Shown piece after piece: positions 1 to 6,061 of a DNA stretch of 15,400 nucleotides (position 1 is its first letter; every line of letters begins with the position of its first letter). A program made the position numbers and the translations under genes. The notes under the pieces were generated by a model. That model searched no databases. It was not told the origin of the DNA and saw only the letters and a program-made list of their open reading frames with translations. The DNA comes from Bacteroidota bacterium (lineage in GTDB: Bacteria; Bacteroidota; Bacteroidia; UKL13-3), in NCBI GenBank assembly GCA_010027395.1, contig RGVD01000037.1:1-15400 (forward strand), in the 5' to 3' direction.

Positions 1-119
1 TTACTATCGATACTTGCGATAATAGACTCGTTATTCTGATTTGAGATAGGTTGCGAAACAGCAAACTGACTTATCAAAATGGATATGGGTAATAATAAAA
101 ATCTTAACTTATATATCAT
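1..119 (-). CDS. N-terminal part of an exported protein, cut by the window edge
   Basis: Reading the minus strand from the ATG whose complement is at 117-119 gives 39 residues with no stop before the window ends. The start is MIYKLRFLLLPISILISQFA, followed by VSQPISNQNN. This has a basic N-terminus, a long hydrophobic core and a likely signal peptidase I site near FAVSQ, so it is a plausible Sec signal peptide with a polar mature start. The leader is purine-rich, and a Bacteroidota-type promoter lies 32-62 bp upstream (151-181). The gene lies downstream of the histidine kinase on the same strand but seems to have its own promoter. The function cannot be told from this fragment. Confidence 0.6.
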   Translation of the reverse strand, partial: MIYKLRFLLLPISILISQFAVSQPISNQNNESIIASIDS

Positions 120-150
120 TAAACACTTTCTTTAAATTGAATGTAGTCAA

Positions 151-181
151 CGAAAATACACATAACGAATGAATTATCAAA
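151..181 (-). promoter_or_regulatory. Bacteroidota-type promoter for the truncated exported-protein gene
   Basis: On the minus strand, TTTG (complement of 178-181) is followed by a 19 bp spacer and TATTTTCG (complement of 151-158). This matches the TTTG / TAnnTTTG consensus except for one C in the -7 element. It predicts a leader of about 25 nt before the ATG at 119. The TTTTCG variant also occurs in the promoter of the other exported protein (13713-13742). Confidence 0.5.
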
Positions 182-259
182 GTTATGACTAGCAATTGTC
201 ATTCCACAATCAGTTGTAGAACGACTATATTAATGGAATTATTATGAGTGTAGTGATTT

Positions 260-2242
260 TTAATTTGCCATATTTATGCTGAAAATAACCTTGGTTCCTT
301 TTCCTTGTTCACTTTCCAACCATAGCTTTCCACCATTTTGTTCAACATAATCTTTACATAAAAGTAAACCTAAACCTGTACCTTTTTCATTAGACGTGCC
401 ATATGTAGTAAAGTGTTCATTAAGCTTGAATAGCTTTGATTGTGCATCGGGGGATATTCCAATTCCATTGTCTGCAATACATACTTGCAATTGGTTATTT
501 ATTTGAAAGGCGCTAATGTTTATGATTCCTTTTGTGTTACTAAATTTAATGGCATTGCTTATTAAATTCCTTAATATGAGATGAACATGATTACTATCGG
601 CCAACACAATATGTCTATCAACAACGTGGTTAATTAATTTAATTTCTTTAGTGTCAGTTTGTAACCTACACAATTCAATTACTTGATTAATAATGCTTCT
701 AATATCAAAGGAACTAAGGTCGGAATTAATTCCATTAAGTTCTTTTTTCGACCAAGTTAGGAGATTCTCAATTGTTAAATTTAGGTTTTCAACATTTCTA
801 TTAATACTATTTAGATATTTTTTTGTTTCTTTAATGGTTAACTCTTCGTCCTCCTCAACCCAATTCAGCACTTGATTAAGGGTCTTGATAGGCGCTCTTA
901 AGTCATGCGCAATGATATTTAGAATTTTATCTTTTACGGCATTATTTTTTTCAAGTTCGTTTGCTTTGTTGTTAAGTTCAAGGGTTCTTCTTTCAAGCAT
1001 ATCCTCTTGATTTTTATTGACTATGGCCAATTCTTCTGACAAATCTTTAACATCTACAAATGCCAATGAAAACTTTCTAGTAACTACAAAAGCCATAATA
1101 AATACGAAACTAATTAAACCAATTGGTAGAAGGTAAATCGATTTAATTACCTCTGCACTGTAAATCGCATCATTAATACCACATAAAAAAACTATCAGGA
1201 AACCAATGCACACCATGAACGAAAGTCTCTCCTTATAAAACAATGCTCTAAACACAACATTTGCCAAAAACATCAATTGAATTATTGAAAATAATTTAAA
1301 GATTGGCATTACATAAGAAGAAATGTTTATAGTAGCAAAAACAGTAAATAGAATAATTAGAAGGTTTATCACACAGATAGTGTGGAGTATAATTTTGTTT
1401 GTTTGTTTCGGAAAAAATGATGTTAAAAATAACCCTCCGAAAGTGATCATGCTATAAATTGAAATAAACTCAATTTTCACCAGAATTTCCCAAGGAATTG
1501 AAATGTCATAATTCCTCAATATAGCCATGTCGGTGCTAATGATTCTTAAGCAAGATGTTAGGCATAATAAAGAAAAATAGATGGCAATCATATCTCTTTT
1601 ACTTACTAAGAAAAATGATAAGAAGTATATAAACATGATAAAGAATACTCCTGCAGAGAATGCACTAAAAATGATACCTTCGTTAAAAAAAGCATTCATA
1701 ATATTTCCATCACCAATTTTGATTGGATAATTTATTCCTCCCTCTCTGTAAAAGTAATTGGATACCTCAAAATAAATATCTAATGTATCCGAAGTAGGAA
1801 TAAAATAAACTACTTGAGGCTTATAATCAGGTTCAGCAGATATTTCATTGATTGAGAAATTTCCCACTGAGGCTGTTTTTTTTTGGTTTATAAATAAATT
1901 ATAATTGTTACAAATACTCGGAACGTATAGGCCAACTGTTGATTTGCATTTTTTCGAATCAATGAGAACTATTATGTGATAGGTAGCAAATCCATATCGG
2001 TTATATTTGTTGTGATCCCAACTTGCTGGAACATATACTTTTTCTGAAGCAACTTTCGGGTGAATATCAATCAATGACTTTTGCCAATAAAAATCCCATT
2101 CCCCATTTAAATCAATTGGGGTTGAAAAAAAGTCTTTGTTTTGTCGAAAATCAATAAAGCCCTTACTTACAATTTCTGCATTACCATTTATGAAAAATAG
2201 TAACAATGCGATTGTCGTAATTAGCTTTTTCAAGGATTGCAT
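260..2242 (-). CDS. 7TMR-DISM-type sensor histidine kinase (orphan)
   Basis: This is a membrane sensor kinase of about 660 residues. An N-terminal signal peptide is followed by an extracytoplasmic jelly-roll-like region (about 25-175) with the IDLNGEWDFYW motif typical of the sensory part of 7TMR-DISM proteins. Seven hydrophobic segments follow, at roughly 187-214, 218-236, 252-277, 284-305, 312-336, 340-363 and 369-391. A coiled-coil linker (about 400-440) leads to the kinase: H box IIAHDLRAP with the phospho-acceptor His at 446, N box RNLISNAIKF (559-568), G1 DNGIG (591-595) and G2 GTGLGL (621-626). The set is complete, so it should be active. No receiver domain is fused and no response regulator is adjacent, so its partner is elsewhere. 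I chose the ATG at 2242; a TTG nine bases upstream lies inside the probable -7 element. The ligand is unknown; family ectodomains are thought to bind small molecules such as carbohydrates. Confidence 0.88.
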   Translation of the reverse strand: MQSLKKLITTIALLLFFINGNAEIVSKGFIDFRQNKDFFSTPIDLNGEWDFYWQKSLIDIHPKVASEKVYVPASWDHNKYNRYGFATYHIIVLIDSKKCKSTVGLYVPSICNNYNLFINQKKTASVGNFSINEISAEPDYKPQVVYFIPTSDTLDIYFEVSNYFYREGGINYPIKIGDGNIMNAFFNEGIIFSAFSAGVFFIMFIYFLSFFLVSKRDMIAIYFSLLCLTSCLRIISTDMAILRNYDISIPWEILVKIEFISIYSMITFGGLFLTSFFPKQTNKIILHTICVINLLIILFTVFATINISSYVMPIFKLFSIIQLMFLANVVFRALFYKERLSFMVCIGFLIVFLCGINDAIYSAEVIKSIYLLPIGLISFVFIMAFVVTRKFSLAFVDVKDLSEELAIVNKNQEDMLERRTLELNNKANELEKNNAVKDKILNIIAHDLRAPIKTLNQVLNWVEEDEELTIKETKKYLNSINRNVENLNLTIENLLTWSKKELNGINSDLSSFDIRSIINQVIELCRLQTDTKEIKLINHVVDRHIVLADSNHVHLILRNLISNAIKFSNTKGIINISAFQINNQLQVCIADNGIGISPDAQSKLFKLNEHFTTYGTSNEKGTGLGLLLCKDYVEQNGGKLWLESEQGKGTKVIFSINMAN

Positions 2243-2248
2243 AAGCGT

Positions 2249-2279
2249 CAAAAATATAAGATATTAGCTAAAAATCAAT
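2249..2279 (-). promoter_or_regulatory. Promoter of the 7TMR-DISM kinase
   Basis: On the minus strand, ATTG (complement of 2276-2279) is followed by a 19 bp spacer and TATTTTTG (complement of 2249-2256), an exact match to TAnnTTTG. The -7 element ends only 6 bp before the ATG at 2242, so the transcript would be leaderless or nearly so. It also argues against the TTG at 2251 as the start codon. Confidence 0.5.
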
Positions 2280-2353
2280 ATTGTGTCTATAATTATAAAT
2301 GAATAGGCTGTTTATCTATATGAATTACAATTTTAAAATGAAAATTTTACATT

Positions 2354-2384
2354 TTAGGTCGTTACCCAAATATTGTTAATTTTG
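2354..2384 (+). promoter_or_regulatory. Probable promoter of the arginase gene
   Basis: TAATTTTG at 2377-2384 matches the TAnnTTTG -7 consensus exactly. A weaker -33 candidate, TTAG at 2354-2357, lies 19 bp upstream. The leader to the GTG at 2407 would be about 15-18 nt. The kinase is divergent, with its promoter about 75 bp away. Confidence 0.45.
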
Positions 2385-2406
2385 TAAGCGGAACAAATGG
2401 ATTTTT

Positions 2407-3345
2407 GTGAATAAAGAATTAAAAGTAATTACAATTGAGTCAGATTTTGGTGCTGGTAAAAAAGGGGCTAAACTAGGCCCACAAGCCACTTTAAAGCAAT
2501 TACAAATATTAGGTCATCAAATAGTTGGTAATTCAGAAGTTATTAGGGTTCTGTCTGAAGGATTAGAAACAGAGAATTTGCCTCCTTTTTCCAAAAATAT
2601 TGAGTCTATTTTTGATGTTCATCAAAGGGCATTAGTGGCAGTTGAAAGTGTTCTAAAAGAAAATAAATTTCCATTTGTGATTAGCGGAGACCATAGCAAT
2701 GGTGCTGCTGTAGTTTCAGCAATCAAAAATTTTTACCACGATAAAAAATTAGGTGTTATTTGGATTGATGCGCATGCAGACTTGCATAGCCCTTTCACCA
2801 CTCCTTCGGGCAATATGCATGGAATGCCTTTAGCCGTAAACCTAGGAGTAGATGATGGATTAGATGAAGAAGACAACGAGGTTTCTGAAAAAGAAATAAA
2901 ATTATGGCAGCAATTGTTGACTTTGGGAGATAGAAAAATTACACCAAAAATACTACCTGAAGACCTTGTTTTTATTGATTTAAGAGATTTTGAGGAGGAA
3001 GAAGAGTTAATTATTAATAATATGGGGATTAAGTATTTTACCCCAGAGATAAGAAAGTCTATTGGAATAGAATCAATATTAAGTGAAACCTTGGAACATT
3101 TGAAATCTTGTGATTTGATATATGTATCGTTTGATGTAGACAGCCTTGATCCTGAAATTTCAATCGGTACAGGAACTCCAGTTCCCAATGGACTTTCGAT
3201 AGATGAAGCATCTTTTTTACTTTCTAGTTTGTTAAAAAACGAAAAAATTGTTGGATTAGAATTTACTGAAATAAACCCACTTTTAGACAGAGATAAACCC
3301 ATGGAGTTGGTTGCAGCTAACCTAATAAACCAAATATTCAATTAA
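2407..3345 (+). CDS. rocF: Arginase (ureohydrolase family)
   Basis: Arginase hydrolyses L-arginine to ornithine and urea in the cytoplasm using a two-manganese centre. The protein has 312 residues, close to the family's usual 300-320. The metal ligands are all visible: SGDHS (His96), DAHAD (Asp121, His123, Asp125) and SFDVDSLDP (Asp243, Asp245). The segment PSGNMHGMPLA (133-143) and the ending EFTEINPLLDRD (285-296) favour arginase over agmatinase or formimidoylglutamase. One difference from textbook arginases is that the Asn of DAHxDxN that contacts the substrate carboxylate is His127 here, while the Ser, Asn and His of SGNxH are kept. The start is GTG at 2407; the only nearby upstream ATG, at 2397, is out of frame and soon stops. 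There is no rocD or arginine transporter next to it, so it appears to be monocistronic. Confidence 0.85.
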   Translation: MNKELKVITIESDFGAGKKGAKLGPQATLKQLQILGHQIVGNSEVIRVLSEGLETENLPPFSKNIESIFDVHQRALVAVESVLKENKFPFVISGDHSNGAAVVSAIKNFYHDKKLGVIWIDAHADLHSPFTTPSGNMHGMPLAVNLGVDDGLDEEDNEVSEKEIKLWQQLLTLGDRKITPKILPEDLVFIDLRDFEEEEELIINNMGIKYFTPEIRKSIGIESILSETLEHLKSCDLIYVSFDVDSLDPEISIGTGTPVPNGLSIDEASFLLSSLLKNEKIVGLEFTEINPLLDRDKPMELVAANLINQIFN

Positions 3346-3423
3346 TACCTTTCGATTAGTATCCTAACAAAAATTCATCTTTAATTTATTTATCATTTTT
3401 TGCTTTTAATAATTAAGTAGTTA

Positions 3424-3453
3424 ATTGTATTTTCATTAATGTCCTATTGTTTG
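3424..3453 (+). promoter_or_regulatory. Possible promoter of the GNAT-OsmC-GNAT-methyltransferase cassette
   Basis: ATTG at 3424-3427 and TATTGTTTG at 3445-3453 lie 17 bp apart. The -7 element has one extra base compared with TAnnTTTG, so the match is imperfect. A 5 bp inverted repeat, GTCCT/AGGAC at 3441-3458, overlaps the -7 element and is followed by TTTT. It could be an operator or a weak terminator of the arginase transcript, or it may be chance. Confidence 0.3.
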
Positions 3454-3467
3454 AGGACTTTTAATAT

Positions 3468-4013
3468 ATGTACACAACTTTCAAATATTCATTAGAGGGA
3501 CAAGAGACCGAAAGATTATTGTTTAGAAGAATTACTGAACAAGATTTTGACACATGGTTAGCATTTTGCAAATATCCTGATTCGTTGAAATACATTTTTT
3601 CGCGAGAACAATTAAAGGTTGAAGATCCAATTGAACATTGCAGAATATGGTTTAACAAGGTATTTCATCGATATGAAAATGGACTTGGTGGGATGAATGC
3701 TCTAATAGAGAAAAAAACAGGGGCATTTGTTGGACAATGTGGTTTGCTCATTCAAACCATTGATGATACCGAAGAGTTAGAAATTGGTTATTCGCTTATG
3801 CCTTCTTTTAGAGGAAAAGGATATGCCAGTGAAGCAGCAAAAAAATGCAAAGATTTTGCTTTTGAAAATCATTATGCAACTTCACTCATTTCGGTAATAG
3901 TTCCCGAGAATATAGATTCAATAAAGGTGGCCCTTGAGAATGGAATGCAGTTAGAAAAAACAACAATTAGCAATGGAGAATTAGTAAATATTTATAGAGT
4001 GAATAAACCATGA
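3468..4013 (+). CDS. GNAT-family N-acetyltransferase (RimJ/RimL type)
   Basis: The protein has 181 residues and should transfer an acetyl group from acetyl-CoA to an amine. The start of the domain, ETERLLFRRITEQDF, and the ending around NIDSIKVALENGMQLE are typical of the Acetyltransf_3 group that contains ribosomal-protein N-acetyltransferases. The acetyl-CoA-binding motif A is clear at 115-120 (RGKGYA), after the strand LEIGYSLMP. The substrate cannot be predicted: members of this group act on ribosomal proteins, antibiotics or small metabolites. It is the first gene of a compact cassette, and its TGA overlaps the ATG of the next gene (ATGA at 4010-4013), implying coupled translation. Confidence 0.85.
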   Translation: MYTTFKYSLEGQETERLLFRRITEQDFDTWLAFCKYPDSLKYIFSREQLKVEDPIEHCRIWFNKVFHRYENGLGGMNALIEKKTGAFVGQCGLLIQTIDDTEELEIGYSLMPSFRGKGYASEAAKKCKDFAFENHYATSLISVIVPENIDSIKVALENGMQLEKTTISNGELVNIYRVNKP

Positions 4014-4443
4014 CACATGAACATCATTACAAAGTAACCACTGTGCGGCAAGGCAATAAAGGAGAAGGAACAAATAATGTAAGGACTTACGATAGAAGTC
4101 ATATTGTTCATAACAATGGAAAGCCAGATTTACACTTAACTACCGACAATGCAACTGTTGGAGATAATTCGAAACTGAATCCTGAAGATTTGCTGGTATC
4201 GGCTATCTCATCCTGCCACATGTTATCGTAACTGAATACATTGACCAAGCCACGGGTATAATGATAGAAAACTCCAATGGTGGTGGGCAATTTAAAGCGG
4301 TAACTTTAAATCCAAACATAAAAGTAAAACACGAAAGCATGATACCAAGAGCTATTGAGCTGCATCATAAAGCACACGAAATTTGTTACATAGCCAATTC
4401 AGTTAACTTTGAAGTAATTTGTAATCCTGCTTGCTCTATTTAA
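4010..4443 (+). pseudogene. OsmC/Ohr-family peroxidase gene with internal deletion and frameshift
   Basis: Intact OsmC-like proteins of about 155 residues reduce organic hydroperoxides with two cysteines. The first 73 codons (4010-4231) give the N-terminal half, ending NPEDLLVSAISSCHML, with the first catalytic Cys in SSCHML. A stop then follows. The family sequence resumes in a different frame at about 4225-4228 (IVTEYIDQATG) and runs through LHHKAHEICYIANSVNFEV, with the second Cys in AHEIC, to the stop at 4441-4443. The roughly 11 residues usually found between CHML and the V-T strand, the first part of the central helix after the Cys, are missing. That amounts to about 31 bp, and the missing length must equal 1 modulo 3. 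Neither fragment alone can be active. Neighbours on both sides are intact and tightly packed, so the loss looks recent. A misassembly is the alternative. Confidence 0.82.
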
Positions 4444-4452
4444 ATAAACCAC

Positions 4453-5004
4453 ATGAACAATAAACCTATAGAAACTGAAAGGCTCCTCTTACGAGAACTT
4501 TTACCAAGCGATGATAAGAAAATGTTTGAATTGGATTCAAACCCGGAGGTTCACAAATACCTTGGCGAAAATCCTGTTAAAAATATAGAACAAGTGCAAG
4601 AAGTAATTACAATGGTAAGGAACCAATACCAAACCAACGGCATAGGCAGATGGGCAACCATTGAAAAAGAAACAGGCTTGTTTATTGGCTGGAGTGGTTT
4701 AAAATTTATAACTGAACCCGAAAACAACAAAGTAAATTACTACGATATTGGTTATAGATTTATGCCCCAATTTTGGGGTAAAGGATATGCCACAGAAGTA
4801 ACCTTGGCTTGGTTGAAATATGGCTTTGAGCAATTGAATTTGAAAGAAATAATTGGAGCTGCCCATGAAGATAATAAAGCATCGCGCAGGGTACTTGAAA
4901 AATGCGGGCTTCAATTTGTGGAGCAATTTATGTGGCACGAATTAAGGTGTGATTGGCTAAGTATAAGTAAAGAATATTGGTATCAATTAAATAAAAAAGT
5001 ATGA
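4453..5004 (+). CDS. GNAT-family N-acetyltransferase (RimJ/RimL type), second copy type
   Basis: The protein has 183 residues and is an Acetyltransf_3-type acetyltransferase using acetyl-CoA. The N-terminal strand IETERLLLRELLPSDDKKMF, motif A FWGKGYATE (107-115) and the motif B segment NKASRRVLEKCGLQFVEQF (141-159) are all present. It shares the fold with the first acetyltransferase of the cassette but differs in most positions, so it is not a recent duplicate. It starts 9 bp after the broken OsmC gene, and its stop overlaps the methyltransferase start (GTATGA at 4999-5004). The substrate is unknown. Confidence 0.87.
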   Translation: MNNKPIETERLLLRELLPSDDKKMFELDSNPEVHKYLGENPVKNIEQVQEVITMVRNQYQTNGIGRWATIEKETGLFIGWSGLKFITEPENNKVNYYDIGYRFMPQFWGKGYATEVTLAWLKYGFEQLNLKEIIGAAHEDNKASRRVLEKCGLQFVEQFMWHELRCDWLSISKEYWYQLNKKV

Positions 5005-5810
5005 ACCCGGAAATAGACTATATAGAAATAAACAAACAATCATGGAATAACAGAACGGATTATCATGTTAATTCAACGTTTTATGATATGGATTCTTTTT
5101 ATAAAGGTAAAAGTTCATTGAATGATATTGAATTGAATTTACTAGGTGATATAAAAGGTAAAAGCATTTTGCACCTGCAATGCCATTTTGGACAAGATAC
5201 TATTTCGCTTCAACGCATGGGGGCTGAGGTTGTTGGAGTTGATTTATCAGATAAATCAATCGATATGGCAAAGGAAATAGCTTTGAAGATTAATTCGAAT
5301 GCAAATTTTATTTGTTCGGATATTTATAGCCTACCCAAAATACTAAATCAACAATTTGATATGGTTTATACAAGTTATGGAACCATAGGATGGTTACCTG
5401 ATTTGGACAAATGGGCATCAGTAATAAAGCATTTTTTAAAGCCTAATGGCAAATTTGTATTTGTTGAATTTCATCCTGTAGTATGGATGTTTGATGATGA
5501 TTTTGATAGAATTGGATATAATTATTTTAACACAGGACCTATCGTAGAAATAGAGAATGGAACTTATGCTGATAGGAGTGCTGACCTAAAGCAAGAATAT
5601 GTGATGTGGAATCATGGTTTGAGCGAAGTGATGAATAGTCTTATAAAAAATAACCTCTTCATTAATTCTTTTGATGAGTTTGACTATTCGCCTTATAACT
5701 GTTTTAAGCATACCGTGGAATTTGAACCTAATAAATTTCGCATCAAACATTTGGACAATAAGATTCCTATGGTGTATGCAATTTCAGCAACTAAGTTATA
5801 TGTTGAATAA
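5001..5810 (+). CDS. Class I SAM-dependent methyltransferase
   Basis: The protein has 269 residues with a Rossmann-type methyltransferase domain. Motif I is the variant ILHLQCHFGQDT (56-67) in place of the usual DxGxGxG. The acidic residue that binds the SAM ribose is Asp81 in VVGVDLSDKSI, and a further acidic contact is in ICSDIYSLP (Asp107). The post-motif strand FDMVYTSYGTIGWLPDL and the segment LKPNGKFVFVEFHPV complete the fold. A C-terminal part of about 100 residues is rich in aromatic residues and probably binds the substrate. The LHLQCHFG group is widespread in bacteria and poorly characterised. Translational overlap with the upstream acetyltransferase suggests the two are made together. 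Whether they act on one substrate is inference. Confidence 0.85.
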   Translation: MNPEIDYIEINKQSWNNRTDYHVNSTFYDMDSFYKGKSSLNDIELNLLGDIKGKSILHLQCHFGQDTISLQRMGAEVVGVDLSDKSIDMAKEIALKINSNANFICSDIYSLPKILNQQFDMVYTSYGTIGWLPDLDKWASVIKHFLKPNGKFVFVEFHPVVWMFDDDFDRIGYNYFNTGPIVEIENGTYADRSADLKQEYVMWNHGLSEVMNSLIKNNLFINSFDEFDYSPYNCFKHTVEFEPNKFRIKHLDNKIPMVYAISATKLYVE

Positions 5811-5970
5811 AACGTACCATATCTCTATCATTTTTTATAATTATCAAAAATACAAAGCCATTTATGCATACATATATGGTATTTCAATTCATATGAGGTA
5901 ATAATTAATACTATTGAAAAGCAAATTATTCAAGAGTCTATTTGTACCCCGATTTGCATCATATCGCATT

Positions 5971-6002
5971 TTATGAGAAGTGATTGATAAATAATCTCAT
6001 AA
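5971..6002. repeat. 8 bp inverted repeat upstream of the accC promoter
   Basis: TTATGAGA at 5971-5978 and TCTCATAA at 5995-6002 are exact inverted repeats with a 16 bp gap, 22 bp before the probable -33 element of accC. The centre-to-centre distance is about 24 bp, which could suit a dimeric regulator. There is no T-tract, so a terminator for the methyltransferase is less likely. In such AT-rich DNA chance cannot be excluded. Confidence 0.3.
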
Positions 6003-6023
6003 GGCACCTCTTGACATTACTCA

Positions 6024-6053
6024 TTAGTTAATTGTGTAATAATTTTATATTCG
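6024..6053 (+). promoter_or_regulatory. Probable promoter of the biotin carboxylase gene
   Basis: TTAG at 6024-6027, an 18 bp spacer and TATATTCG at 6046-6053 fit the TTTG / TAnnTTTG consensus with one mismatch in each element. The ATG at 6062 follows 8 bp later. A TTGACA at 6011-6016 is present, but it is too far from any good -10 to be the main signal. Confidence 0.4.
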
Positions 6054-6061
6054 CATCAATC

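Noticed and set aside
2249..2251. TTG as start of the histidine kinase
   Set aside because: It lies inside the probable -7 promoter element, and an ATG nine bases downstream gives an equally good signal peptide.
2733..3341. Long minus-strand reading frame opposite arginase
   Set aside because: It is fully antisense to a clear arginase and its translation shows serine-rich shadow composition with no recognisable motif.
3411..3426. AATTAA-GTAG-TTAATT hairpin as an arginase terminator
   Set aside because: The stem is only six A/T pairs, with no run of Ts directly after it, so it is too weak to call.
4261..4443. Separate small gene starting at the ATG at 4261
   Set aside because: Its sequence continues upstream in the same frame as IVTEYIDQATGI and aligns with the C-terminal half of OsmC proteins, so it is the second part of the broken gene.
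6032..6061. TTG start giving ten extra residues on biotin carboxylase
   Set aside because: The stretch overlaps the promoter spacer and -7 element, and MKKILIANRGE at 6062 is the family's usual start.
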